Notes: generated from the sequence alone by a model not told the origin. 64,000 nucleotides of DNA from Stutzerimonas nitrititolerans (GCF_003696285.1 NZ_RFFL01000009.1:62001-126000); one strand, 5' to 3'. Shown: positions 8,383 through 16,690, numbered from the stretch's first letter. Made by a program: numbers and translations.

Positions 8383-9063
8383 ATGACTATTCTCGTTATT
8401 GCCCCTCATGCCGATGATGAAGTACTTGGTATGGGGGGCACCATTGCACGCTTTGCTTCGCAGGGCCAAAAAGTCGTAATCGCTGTGATGACAGGCCATG
8501 GTGAATCTCCGCATCCCATCTGGCCTAGGGAAATGTGGGATAAGGTTAGGGAAGAGTGCCGTGCATCGGCAAAAGCGCTTGGTGCTGCTGAGGTTATCTT
8601 TCTGGAACTGCCTGCCGCCTGCCTTGATGTAACGCCTGCCTGGAAGATCAACAGTGCTGTTGAAAAGGTCATCGCACAAGTTTCCCCAACTGTAATTTAT
8701 GTGCCATTTGCCTATGACTTGCACAAAGATCACGGCTCCATTGCCTATGCGGTCACCGTTGCTGCTCGACCCTATTTGAGCCGAGCGAAGACGGTGGAAA
8801 GGGTGTTGGCTTACGAGACTCTCTCAGAAACACATTTAGCTCCGCCTTACCTTGCGCCTGCATTTCAACCCAATGTCTTCGTGAATATAACTGAAACACT
8901 AGACACAAAATTGAATGCGATGCGCGCCTATGAGAGTCAGTTGCAGGAAGACCACTTGCCGCGCTCCATTGCCGCGTTGAAAGCCTTAGCTACCTTGCGA
9001 GGTACCCATATAGGTTGCAATGCAGCAGAAGGTTTTGTATTGCTTGGTGAATATGTTCGATGA
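8383..9063 (+). CDS. PIG-L/LmbE-family deacetylase
   Basis: 226 residues. The N-terminal PHADDEVLGMGGTIARF contains the PHxDDE zinc-binding motif of the PIG-L/LmbE family, and VPFAYDLHKDHGSIAYAV supplies the second HxxH-type ligand region. Members remove an N-acetyl group from GlcNAc-type sugars, either soluble or lipid-linked. Here it overlaps the initiating transferase gene by four bases (ATGA-type junction) and sits one gene from a sugar formyltransferase. Deacetylation of an amino sugar of this O-unit is therefore likely. Which sugar is unknown. Confidence 0.85.
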   Translation: MTILVIAPHADDEVLGMGGTIARFASQGQKVVIAVMTGHGESPHPIWPREMWDKVREECRASAKALGAAEVIFLELPAACLDVTPAWKINSAVEKVIAQVSPTVIYVPFAYDLHKDHGSIAYAVTVAARPYLSRAKTVERVLAYETLSETHLAPPYLAPAFQPNVFVNITETLDTKLNAMRAYESQLQEDHLPRSIAALKALATLRGTHIGCNAAEGFVLLGEYVR

Positions 9064-9638
9064 TCTATAAGGTATACACAAAGAGGATTGTTGATATTCT
9101 CTTCAGTTTGACGGCCTTGAGCATGGCTTGGCCTATAATCGCTATTTCGATTTTAGCAATAAAATTAAGCTCGGAAGGTCCAGTTTTTTTTACTCAGAAT
9201 CGAGTCGGTTTGAATGGTAAAACGTTCAGAATTTACAAGTTAAGAACGATGTCTGTGGATATTAATCGGAAGATTAGACAAACGAGCCAAGCTGATTCAG
9301 AGGTTTTTGGAGCAGGTAAAATTCTGAGACGTCTGAAAATCGACGAACTACCACAAATTTTTAATGTGTTGATCGGCGATATGAGCATGGTTGGTCCAAG
9401 GCCCTGCCTTGAGGTGACAAAGCAAGAGATGCCTGAGTGGGCACTGCGGCGTTTTGAGCTACGGCCTGGCATGACTGGACTGGCTCAAGTAAGCGGTAAT
9501 GTTTCTCTCTCTTGGCAGAGGCGCTGGGAGTTTGATGTTTGTTATGTTGAAAAATGCTCCTTTGCAACTGATGTCAGAATCATATTGAAGACGCTCTTCG
9601 TGGTGTTGTTTGGCGAAGATCGTTTTAGGAGTGCATGA
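9060..9638 (+). CDS. Initiating phosphoglycosyltransferase, PglC-like (bacterial sugar transferase)
   Basis: 192 residues, the size of the minimal monotopic PGTs such as PglC, not the large WbpL or WcaJ types. One N-terminal re-entrant membrane segment carries the Ser/Pro break (ALSMAWPIIAISILAI). The conserved FRIYKLRTM, KIDELPQIFNVLIGDMSMVG and GPRPCLE motifs follow, with the catalytic Asp-Glu pair in IDELPQ. It would transfer a sugar 1-phosphate from a UDP-sugar to undecaprenyl phosphate and so start the O-unit. The genes beyond it make a UDP-2,4-diamino-trideoxy sugar, a usual PglC substrate. Confidence 0.9.
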   Translation: MIYKVYTKRIVDILFSLTALSMAWPIIAISILAIKLSSEGPVFFTQNRVGLNGKTFRIYKLRTMSVDINRKIRQTSQADSEVFGAGKILRRLKIDELPQIFNVLIGDMSMVGPRPCLEVTKQEMPEWALRRFELRPGMTGLAQVSGNVSLSWQRRWEFDVCYVEKCSFATDVRIILKTLFVVLFGEDRFRSA

Positions 9639-10633
9639 TGAAGATTGCGGTAATTGGAGGCGTCTCTTCAACAAGGGTTTTGATTGAAAAGCTTTTTCAG
9701 CATGGCTTCCATGAAGTGCGTGTGTGGGGGTATTCCCCTGAAGATAACTCCTTGGTTAGTGGGTGGTCCGATCTAAAAAGCGTTTGCGAGCGTTTCGGAT
9801 TTCGATATTCACCTTTTTTGCGGGTGTCTTCTTGCCAAGAGGAAATTGCTCAATGTTCGCCGGATTTGATTTTTGCTGTAGGGCTTTCTCAGATAATCTC
9901 TGAAGAACTTATCAGTATTCCTCGCTTAGGTTGCATTGGCTTTCATCCTACTGCTCTGCCTAAAGGGCGTGGCCGGGCTGCAATCACATGGCTGGTATTG
10001 GAGCGTATGGATGGAGCGGCAAGTTTTTTTATTTTAAGGTCAGGGGTCGATGATGGCCCAATCGTGGCGCAAGAGCCATTTGAGGTTGACGAAAACGATG
10101 ACGCAAAAAGCGTCGAGAAAAAATTACTGGTTGCAGAAAAAAAAGCTCTCGATACTTGGCTGCCCAAGCTGGCTTCCGGTGAGATTGGTGGTGTTGAGCA
10201 GGATCATTCTCAGGCCTCTTGGTATGGACGTCGTTCTCCAGAGGATGGTTGGATTGATTGGAAAGTAACTGTAGATGAGCTGCTTCGGTTAATTAAGGCG
10301 TCAACAGCGCCCCATCCTGGAGCTTATACATTCCATGAAGACTCTATAATCACCATTTGGTCCGCAGAGCTAAATAGCAGTGCTCAAAAAGGTGTAGTAG
10401 GACGAATACTGCAGGTTTTCCCAGATCAGACCTTTTTAGTTCAATGCAATGATGGCCTTTTACGTGTAACACGATGGCAGGCAACTAATTCTTGGCTGCC
10501 AAGGGTTGGCATAAGGCTTGGTTACTATACTGAAGCTGAAGTCTATCTGTTGAAAAAGAAATACTCTGAGTTGGAAGAACGTATTGCGATACTCGAAAAG
10601 CTAGCTCTAGCTGCCTCAAGTGATGCGAAATGA
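9635..10633 (+). CDS. Formyltransferase-family enzyme (sugar N-formyltransferase)
   Basis: 332 residues, methionyl-tRNA formyltransferase/ArnA-type fold. The catalytic loop GCIGFHPTALPKGRGRA (99-115) holds His104. The later RSGVDDGPIVAQ (about 135-146) holds the catalytic Asp. An Fmt-like C-terminal domain follows (DGWIDWKVTVDELLRLIKA). In Fmt and ArnA the loop reads N-x-H; here the Asn position is Gly102. The enzyme would use N10-formyl-tetrahydrofolate to formylate an amino sugar. Four-base overlaps link it to both neighbours. Start could be ATG 9635 or 9638 (MMK). Confidence 0.78.
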   Translation: MMKIAVIGGVSSTRVLIEKLFQHGFHEVRVWGYSPEDNSLVSGWSDLKSVCERFGFRYSPFLRVSSCQEEIAQCSPDLIFAVGLSQIISEELISIPRLGCIGFHPTALPKGRGRAAITWLVLERMDGAASFFILRSGVDDGPIVAQEPFEVDENDDAKSVEKKLLVAEKKALDTWLPKLASGEIGGVEQDHSQASWYGRRSPEDGWIDWKVTVDELLRLIKASTAPHPGAYTFHEDSIITIWSAELNSSAQKGVVGRILQVFPDQTFLVQCNDGLLRVTRWQATNSWLPRVGIRLGYYTEAEVYLLKKKYSELEERIAILEKLALAASSDAK

Positions 10634-11250
10634 AAAAGCTGGCGATCCTAGGTGCTAGCGGCCATGGCAAGGTAGTCGCGGATACTGCTGAATGTTGTGG
10701 TTGGCAATCAGTAGAATTCTTCGACGATGCATGGCCGAGTATTCAAAGAAATAGCGTGTGGCCGGTTTTGGGCGATACGGTTGCTATTCTGGAAAAGCTG
10801 GCTGACTTCGATGGCGTATTGGTTGCGATTGGAAACAATCGGATTCGCTATGCTAAATTGCTTGAATTGCGGGCAATGGGCGGGCGGCTAGTGACGCTGA
10901 TTCATCCCGCCGCCATCGTTAGTCGTTACGCTGAGATTGCCGAGGGAACAGTTGTATTCGCCGGTGCCGTGATTAATGCGGGTGCCGTTATCAAGCCAGG
11001 CGCTATTCTTAATACCGGATGCAGCGTCGACCACGATTGCGTGCTGGGGAATGCTGTCCATATCAGTCCTGGTGCCCGGTTGGCTGGTGGTGTGCATGTT
11101 GGCGACGAAAGTTGGGTCGGTATTGGGTCTAGCGTGCGTCAGCTGACAAACATTGGTCAGCGTGTGGTTGTGGGAGCTGGTTCAGCTGTAGTCAGCGATA
11201 TTCCAAATGACATGGTTGTCGCCGGTGTACCGGCAAAAAGGTTGAGGTAA
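10630..11250 (+). CDS. Sugar O/N-acetyltransferase, PglD/NeuD-like
   Basis: 206 residues. The N-terminal nucleotide-sugar-binding region starts LAILGASGHGKVVAD. A left-handed beta-helix of hexapeptide repeats follows from about residue 95, with the acetyl-CoA site and the CSVDHDCVLG catalytic His. It ends VAGVPAKRLR as family members do. PglD acetylates the 4-amino group of UDP-4-amino-4,6-dideoxy-GlcNAc. It lies directly upstream of the aminotransferase that would make this substrate and overlaps the formyltransferase gene by four bases. NeuD-type O-acetylation is an alternative. Confidence 0.87.
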   Translation: MKKLAILGASGHGKVVADTAECCGWQSVEFFDDAWPSIQRNSVWPVLGDTVAILEKLADFDGVLVAIGNNRIRYAKLLELRAMGGRLVTLIHPAAIVSRYAEIAEGTVVFAGAVINAGAVIKPGAILNTGCSVDHDCVLGNAVHISPGARLAGGVHVGDESWVGIGSSVRQLTNIGQRVVVGAGSAVVSDIPNDMVVAGVPAKRLR

Positions 11251-11252
11251 CA

Positions 11253-12449
11253 ATGCTTAATACACCGTTTTCTCCTTGGCCAAGCTTCAGCGAAGAAGAA
11301 GCCAATGCCGTTCGCGACGTGATACTTTCGAATAAGGTCAACTATTGGACCGGGCAGGAATGCCGTGAATTCGAGAAGGAATTTGCCACATGGGCCGGAA
11401 CCGAATATGCGGTTGCCTTGGCTAACGGCACGGTCGCGCTGGACGTGGCGTTACAGGCGTTAGGTATCGGCTCTGGTGATGAGGTTGTCGTTACGCCACG
11501 CACCTTCCTTGCTTCAGTTTCCAGCATCGTCAATGCCGGTGCCGTACCGGTATTTGCCGACGTGGATAAAGACTCTCAGAACATTACCCCTGAGACCATT
11601 CGTGCTGTTCTAACCCCACGTACCCGTGCGGTTGTTTGTGTGCATCTGGCTGGTTGGCCATGCGATATGGATCCGATAATGGCCTTGGCGGCTGAGCATG
11701 ACCTCAAGATTATTGAGGATTGTGCACAAGCCCACGGGGCGCGTTACAAAGGGAGGCCAGTTGGGTCCATTGGGCATGTCGGTGCCTGGTCGTTCTGTCA
11801 GGACAAGATCATGACAACCGGAGGCGAGGGGGGGATGGTTACTACGGATGACCGCTCACTCTGGAAGCGTATGTGGTCCATGAAAGATCACGGAAAGAGC
11901 TGGGATGCAGTGTATGAGCGCCAGCATGCTCCCGGCTTCCGTTGGTTACATGAAAGTTTCGGTACCAATTGGCGAATGATGGAAGTTCAAGCCGTTATAG
12001 GACGTATACAGCTACGACGGATGGGCATTTGGCATGCAAGCCGTTTAGCTAACTGCGAGCGTATCTGGTCTGCTGCCAAGGCTTTAAGGGGACTGCGCGT
12101 GCCAGATATTCCGGGAGCGATTCTTCATGCCGGGTACAAATGTTATGTCTTTGTCGAGCCCGGAGAATTGTCTGAGGGCTGGAGTCGGGATCGAATTCTG
12201 AATGAAATATCGGCAAAGGGTGTTCCCTGTTTTTCAGGTTCCTGCTCCGAGGTTTATTTGGAAAAAGCGTTTGACAACACGGGGTGGCGGCCTGCGAATC
12301 GTCTGGAGATTGCCCGTGAGTTGGGTGAAACCAGCCTGATGTTTCTGGTACATCCGACGCTAACGGGAGCTGAAATCGAAAAGACCTGCGCGGTGATTAA
12401 AGAGGTTATGACCGAAGCGACAGTGCGCTCTGACCTTCCCATCAAGTGA
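11253..12449 (+). CDS. DegT/DnrJ/EryC1 sugar aminotransferase, PglE-like
   Basis: 398 residues, PLP-dependent fold type I. Landmarks: ALANGTVALDVAL (56-68), VTPRTFLASVSSIVNAGAVP, IIEDCAQAHGARYKG with the PLP-stacking Asp and Gln, and WSFCQDKIMTTGGEGG with the Schiff-base Lys185. It transfers an amino group from glutamate to C4 of the keto sugar made by WbpM. Gene order acetyltransferase-aminotransferase-dehydratase is the usual bacillosamine-type cassette. AGGTAA precedes the ATG and four bases separate it from wbpM. Confidence 0.88.
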   Translation: MLNTPFSPWPSFSEEEANAVRDVILSNKVNYWTGQECREFEKEFATWAGTEYAVALANGTVALDVALQALGIGSGDEVVVTPRTFLASVSSIVNAGAVPVFADVDKDSQNITPETIRAVLTPRTRAVVCVHLAGWPCDMDPIMALAAEHDLKIIEDCAQAHGARYKGRPVGSIGHVGAWSFCQDKIMTTGGEGGMVTTDDRSLWKRMWSMKDHGKSWDAVYERQHAPGFRWLHESFGTNWRMMEVQAVIGRIQLRRMGIWHASRLANCERIWSAAKALRGLRVPDIPGAILHAGYKCYVFVEPGELSEGWSRDRILNEISAKGVPCFSGSCSEVYLEKAFDNTGWRPANRLEIARELGETSLMFLVHPTLTGAEIEKTCAVIKEVMTEATVRSDLPIK

Positions 12450-12453
12450 GGTA

Positions 12454-14469
12454 ATGGTGTTAAGACTTGCAGAGAAGCTGCGTGCTCGTCTGGTACGGCT
12501 GCCACGCCGGCAGAAACGTGCCATACAGGTATCGACTGATGTGCTATTGGTCTGGCTGGCACTCTGGCTGGCTTTTTTTCTTCGTCTAGGGGAGTCCGAT
12601 TTTGTCGAGCCACTTGGGGGACATGCCTGGCTGTTCGGCGTAGCACCGCTGGTCTCAATTCCCTTCTTCATCCGCTTCGGCATGTACCGAGCGGTAATGC
12701 GTTATTTCGGCAATGACGCCCTGATGGCTATCGCAAAGGCAGTTACCCTTTCCGCCCTGTTGCTTGCCTTGGCTGTTTATTGGCGCAGTGATGCGCCCAA
12801 GTTGATACCGCGTTCGATGGTATTCAACTATTGGTGGTTGAGCTTGGTCTTGATCGGCGGTCTGCGCCTGGTGATGCGACAGTACTTCATGGGTGACTGG
12901 TTCTCCCCGGATTCGCTCATGAAGTTCAAAGGTCGCGATGCGAGTTTACCCAAGGTGGCGGTTTATGGCGCCGGCGCGGCGGGAAACCAGCTGGTCGCGG
13001 CCTTGCGCCTGGGGCGCGCGATGCGTCCGGTTGCGTTCATCGACGATGATCCCAATCTGTTCAACCGCACCATTGCCGGTTTGCGAGTTTATTCGCCCAA
13101 GCATATTCAGCAGATGATCGATGAAACGGGTGCCGATGAAATTCTGTTGGCAATCCCTTCGGCGTCGCGTGGCAGGCGGCGTGAAGTGCTGGAGACGCTG
13201 GAGCCTTATCCACTTCATGTTCGCAGCGTGCCGGGGTTCATGGACCTGGCCAGTGGCCGGGTGAAGGTCGAGGATATCCAGGAAGTGGATATCGCGGATC
13301 TGCTCGGGCGTGATGCAGTGCCACCGCAGCAGGCGCTGTTCGAGCAGTGCATTATCAACAAGGTCGTGATGGTGACCGGTGCGGGCGGCTCGATTGGCTC
13401 GGAGCTGTGCCGGCAGATTCTGGCGAACAAGCCTCGCACGCTGCTGTTGTTCGAACACAGCGAATTCAACCTTTACAGCATTCACATCGAGCTGGAGCGG
13501 ACGGTCGAGCGGGCTTCGCTACCGGTGAGGTTGGTGCCGATCATGGGCTCCATCCGTAATCCCGAGCGCCTGCTGGACGTGATGCGCACCTGGCAGGTGG
13601 AGACGATCTATCACGCAGCGGCGTACAAGCATGTGCCCATGGTGGAACACAATGTCGCGGAAGGCGTGCTTAATAATGTGCTTGGCACCATGAACACGGC
13701 CCAGGCGGCGGTGCAGGCCGGGGTGGCCAACTTCGTTCTGATCTCTACTGACAAGGCTGTGCGGCCCACCAACGTGATGGGCAGTACCAAGCGTGTGGCG
13801 GAGATGATTCTGCAGGCGTTGAGTCGTGAAACTGCGCCGGTACTTTTTGGCGCTGATGACGCGGTACATCACGTCAACAAGACGCGCTTCACCATGGTGC
13901 GTTTCGGTAATGTGCTGGGCTCCTCGGGCTCGGTGATTCCGCGCTTCTACCAGCAGATTCGCAACGGTGGGCCGGTGACTGTGACCCATCCGAAGATCAC
14001 CCGTTACTTCATGACCATCCCCGAGGCCGCGCAGTTGGTCATCCAGGCTGGCTCCATGGGGCAGGGTGGTGATGTGTTCGTGCTGGATATGGGGCAGCCG
14101 GTGAAGATTGCCGAGCTGGCCGAGAAGCTGATTCATCTGTCCGGCCTGAGCGTGCGTTCGGAAAAGAGCCCGCACGGGGATATCGCGATCGAATTCACTG
14201 GCTTGCGGCCCGGGGAAAAGCTGTACGAGGAGTTGCTGATCGGCGATAACGTCAGTGCTACCGAACACCCGATGATCATGCGGGCCGACGAGGAATACTT
14301 CACCTGGGATGTGCTCAAGGGCTTGCTGGCTCGGCTGCTCAAGGCTGTGGAGGACGATGACTATCCCCAGGTTCGTGTGCTGTTGCGCGAGGCGGTGAGT
14401 GGTTATGTGCCCGAAGGGGAAATCGTGGATCTGATCTATCAGCAGCGTCGGGTTGGGCCAGGGGAGTAG
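12454..14469 (+). CDS. wbpM: Membrane UDP-GlcNAc 4,6-dehydratase, WbpM/PglF type
   Basis: 671 residues, the WbpM length. Four N-terminal transmembrane helices (about residues 22-135), a Rossmann domain (VAVYGAGAAGNQLVAAL) and the C-terminal dehydratase domain starting VMVTGAGGSIGSEL. STDKAVRPTNVMGSTKRVAE carries the modified Met/Lys active site of this family instead of Tyr/Lys. It makes UDP-2-acetamido-2,6-dideoxy-4-keto-glucose, the substrate for the preceding aminotransferase. In P. aeruginosa wbpM is the conserved last gene of B-band O-antigen clusters, and here too it ends the cluster. Confidence 0.95.
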   Translation: MVLRLAEKLRARLVRLPRRQKRAIQVSTDVLLVWLALWLAFFLRLGESDFVEPLGGHAWLFGVAPLVSIPFFIRFGMYRAVMRYFGNDALMAIAKAVTLSALLLALAVYWRSDAPKLIPRSMVFNYWWLSLVLIGGLRLVMRQYFMGDWFSPDSLMKFKGRDASLPKVAVYGAGAAGNQLVAALRLGRAMRPVAFIDDDPNLFNRTIAGLRVYSPKHIQQMIDETGADEILLAIPSASRGRRREVLETLEPYPLHVRSVPGFMDLASGRVKVEDIQEVDIADLLGRDAVPPQQALFEQCIINKVVMVTGAGGSIGSELCRQILANKPRTLLLFEHSEFNLYSIHIELERTVERASLPVRLVPIMGSIRNPERLLDVMRTWQVETIYHAAAYKHVPMVEHNVAEGVLNNVLGTMNTAQAAVQAGVANFVLISTDKAVRPTNVMGSTKRVAEMILQALSRETAPVLFGADDAVHHVNKTRFTMVRFGNVLGSSGSVIPRFYQQIRNGGPVTVTHPKITRYFMTIPEAAQLVIQAGSMGQGGDVFVLDMGQPVKIAELAEKLIHLSGLSVRSEKSPHGDIAIEFTGLRPGEKLYEELLIGDNVSATEHPMIMRADEEYFTWDVLKGLLARLLKAVEDDDYPQVRVLLREAVSGYVPEGEIVDLIYQQRRVGPGE

Positions 14470-14507
14470 GGGGTCTTTGTGGTGGGAGCTTTCACCCTCT
14501 CCCCCGA

Positions 14508-14532
14508 CCCCTCTCCCGTCAAGGGAGAGGGG
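14508..14532. repeat. CCCTCTCCC-type hairpin repeat, possible wbpM terminator
   Basis: Perfect 10-bp arms CCCCTCTCCC (14508-14517) and GGGAGAGGGG (14523-14532) with a five-base loop, 39 bases after the wbpM stop. The same element occurs inside the nuo operon at 22812-22832. It belongs to a widespread proteobacterial intergenic repeat. No U-run follows, so terminator function is only possible. Confidence 0.7.
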
Positions 14533-14543
14533 AGATGGAACTT

Positions 14544-14624
14544 GTGCCCACCCGGAGCATGGGCGCGATCAGCTGGCTTCTACGTGGGCGAGTGCCTGGC
14601 CTGTAGGAGCGAGCTTGCTCGCGA
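14544..14624. repeat. Two REP-type hairpins between wbpM and fic
   Basis: The first, 14544-14568, is a GTGCCCA...TGGGCGC hairpin containing GGAGCATGGGC; related copies lie at 51702-51724, about 51791-51811 and 54164-54189. The second, 14601-14624, is the Pseudomonas REP TGTAGGAGCGAGCTTGCTCG; an inverted copy lies at 51837-51863. Apart from these and the direct repeat at 14647, the wbpM-fic gap holds no gene. Confidence 0.7.
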
Positions 14625-14646
14625 TCCGGGTGTAGAGCTTCGCTTA

Positions 14647-14723
14647 AACCAGGTTACGGTCATGGGCCGCATCGCTGTGTGGGGGCGCGAAAGATATGCC
14701 TTCATAAGCAATTTCCGTTGATT
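14647..14723 (+). repeat. Left imperfect direct repeat flanking fic
   Basis: About 77 bases, starting AACCAGGTTACGGTC and ending TTTCCGTTGATT. They align in the same orientation with 16493-16574 at roughly three-quarters identity by eye. This copy ends 20 bases beyond the fic stop codon. It may be a member of a longer Pseudomonas intergenic repeat family or the scar of an insertion. Confidence 0.6.
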
Positions 14724-14743
14724 TTGCCTCCTGATCAACTCGA

Positions 14744-16279
14744 TCAGCCATCGGCGCGCTCGGTCGGCGGTTCCACGGTGTGATCTTCGTCCAGCAGTGC
14801 ACGCCGGGCTTCAAGCCCCTGCTGAGCAGCTTGCTCGATGAAGTCGAAGACTTCCTCGCTTGCGATGTATTGGAACTGCTTGCGGCAGTTCTTCGATATC
14901 ACCCCGTCATTGGAGAGGCACATCATGACTAACTTGGAGAGTTCGCTGCCTCGCACGTCAAACCTCTCGTCTACGGCTTTGTAGAGGGTGTCAAAAGCCT
15001 CCAGGAAGGCTGTCTCCTCACGAAGATCGACTTCAAGCGCATGCTTGGCCATCTGGAGTGTGAATAGCACACAAGGCGTGGCGTCCCAGTATCGGTAGAG
15101 TGCATCCGAGCCTTTGAAATCGAGAGTGATCGTGTCGGCATCGATCCACTGAACATCCCAGAAGTCCCGCACCGGGCGGGAAAAGGTCTGTAGTGTCTTG
15201 AGGTAGAGACTCTCGGCATCTTTCATCGCCACCGATACAGGCAGCAGCAGGCCATTTTCAAGCGCGCCTGCCCGGCAAAGAGCCTGGTGGATGAGAAAAC
15301 GAGACAAGCGGCCGTTGCCATCCATGAACGGATGAAGGAACACGAACCCGAAAGAGATGATCCCGGCCGCAACCAGTGGATCGATCTGCGTCGGTGCCTC
15401 ATTGGCGAACCGCATCAGGCTCTCCATCAATTCACGGCAGAGTTCAGGAGGTGGGGGCACGTAGCTAATCCCGGCCGCTCCCCGGATACCGCTGGCTCCG
15501 AGGTGGTTCTGCTGGTGCCGGAAAGCGGCTGCAAGATCAAACGGGTTCGTCACGGTGGAGTTCTGCAGCGCGACCAGGTAATCCTCAGTGAGCGGCTGAC
15601 GATCATGGGCCTGTCGCAGCAGCTGGATGAACCGACGCGACTTGTCCTGAGTGGGCGCTTCTCGCTCGATTGCGAAGGAATCCTGGGTTTCGTGCAGGTA
15701 GGCCCAGTGAATGGCACGGTCCATCATCAACGGGGGCAGCGATCCAATGAACGCCCTGGCTCGGCCAGGGATGTCGTGCCCCAGCAGCTCGGTTATTGCC
15801 GGGGACCGTTCAACGGTGGCGCAGTAGGTGAGATCACCGAGGCCATTGAACTCAATACGCCATTTCGAGTTCCGGGCGCCGCTGCGGGTGATGTATTGCG
15901 CCGGCTCGAACAACTGGATGAACTTCCCTCGCACGGGCGCATGCTGTTCAATTTCTTTGCCGATGAACGCTTCCCATAAATAACAGGCCTTTCGGATGTA
16001 TACCCCGTTTGGCGATCGCTTCAGTGCAGCCTCGAGTTCGATGGCCGGGATGCGCGGCAGCACCTGGGCGAGAATCGAAAGGTTGATTCCCTCATGCTTC
16101 AGGGCGAAGAGTACGTTCCCGAGCAGGTCATCCGCATCAGGCGCCAGCTTCGGCGGCACAGCCAGAGTGTGTGCGATCTTCTCGATCCGCGTGGTCGGCT
16201 GTACCAGGGCGGGGCATGCCACCGGTACCGCGGTGATCGGTAATCGTTCTTGCAGTAGCGCATACCCTACATTTCGCAT
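14744..16279 (-). CDS. Fic-domain protein (putative AMP-transferase), class II-like
   Basis: 511 residues from ATG 16279. A start 33 bases further out (TTG) is open but less likely, because AAGGAAAGG sits just before the ATG. The Fic core motif is HPFMDGNGRLSRF (from about residue 316), complete with catalytic His, the acidic residue and Gly-Asn-Gly-Arg. Upstream, SFAIER (about 201-206) fits the inhibitory (S/T)xxxE(G/N) motif of class II Fic proteins, except for Arg at the last position. Such enzymes AMPylate target proteins, often themselves. There is no antitoxin gene beside it. It stands alone between the O-antigen cluster and nuo, with direct repeats on both sides. Target unknown. Confidence 0.85.
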   Translation of the reverse strand: MRNVGYALLQERLPITAVPVACPALVQPTTRIEKIAHTLAVPPKLAPDADDLLGNVLFALKHEGINLSILAQVLPRIPAIELEAALKRSPNGVYIRKACYLWEAFIGKEIEQHAPVRGKFIQLFEPAQYITRSGARNSKWRIEFNGLGDLTYCATVERSPAITELLGHDIPGRARAFIGSLPPLMMDRAIHWAYLHETQDSFAIEREAPTQDKSRRFIQLLRQAHDRQPLTEDYLVALQNSTVTNPFDLAAAFRHQQNHLGASGIRGAAGISYVPPPPELCRELMESLMRFANEAPTQIDPLVAAGIISFGFVFLHPFMDGNGRLSRFLIHQALCRAGALENGLLLPVSVAMKDAESLYLKTLQTFSRPVRDFWDVQWIDADTITLDFKGSDALYRYWDATPCVLFTLQMAKHALEVDLREETAFLEAFDTLYKAVDERFDVRGSELSKLVMMCLSNDGVISKNCRKQFQYIASEEVFDFIEQAAQQGLEARRALLDEDHTVEPPTERADG

Positions 16280-16443
16280 GAACCTTTCCTTGTGCTTGGC
16301 CCTGGCCGGCAATATTTCCTTCTCTGGGAAAAGAAAATATTTAGTTTTAGAGGTTATGCCGATTTTTTATTCACTTCCAGTGCTGAGCCGGCCGTGAACC
16401 GCCCCGGGCTTGGCTGCGCATGTGTCGTGGCAGCCATCACATC

Positions 16444-16478
16444 GGTGGAAAACGCTGCGCGGTTTTCCCACCCTACGG
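16444..16478. repeat. GGTGGAAAAC hairpin repeat
   Basis: GGTGGAAAAC (16444-16453), a GCTGCGCG loop, then GTTTTCCCACCCTAC. This is the reverse complement of the element at 51877-51907 apart from one extra C. It is a dispersed Pseudomonas-like intergenic hairpin and lies upstream of fic. Confidence 0.65.
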
Positions 16479-16492
16479 ATTACGCCTTCGGC

Positions 16493-16574
16493 TAATCAGG
16501 CTACGGTCCTTGGCCGTATCGCTGTAGGGTGGTGCCGCGAGAAATATACCGTCGAGACGCATCTTCCGTTGATT
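16493..16574 (+). repeat. Right imperfect direct repeat flanking fic
   Basis: Starts AATCAGGCTACGGTC, contains ATCGCTGT and ends CTTCCGTTGATT, matching 14647-14723 with a few substitutions and a short insertion. Together the two copies bracket the fic gene and its upstream region. Similarity stops sharply after GTTGATT in both. Confidence 0.6.
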
Positions 16575-16652
16575 GCGCACGGTTAATTTGACGCTAACCA
16601 TACAATTTCTACGGTGACTGTGGTGGATTCCTTACAGGCTTTACGCACCCTC

Positions 16653-16690
16653 GGCCCGGCCCCGGCCCCGGCCCCGGCCCCGGCCCCGGT
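16653..16690. repeat. GGCCCC hexanucleotide tandem repeat
   Basis: A GGCCC unit followed by five perfect GGCCCC units and a trailing GG. It lies in non-coding DNA upstream of fic and downstream of nuoN. G-rich on the minus strand, so able in principle to form a four-stranded structure and to vary in copy number. Confidence 0.85.
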
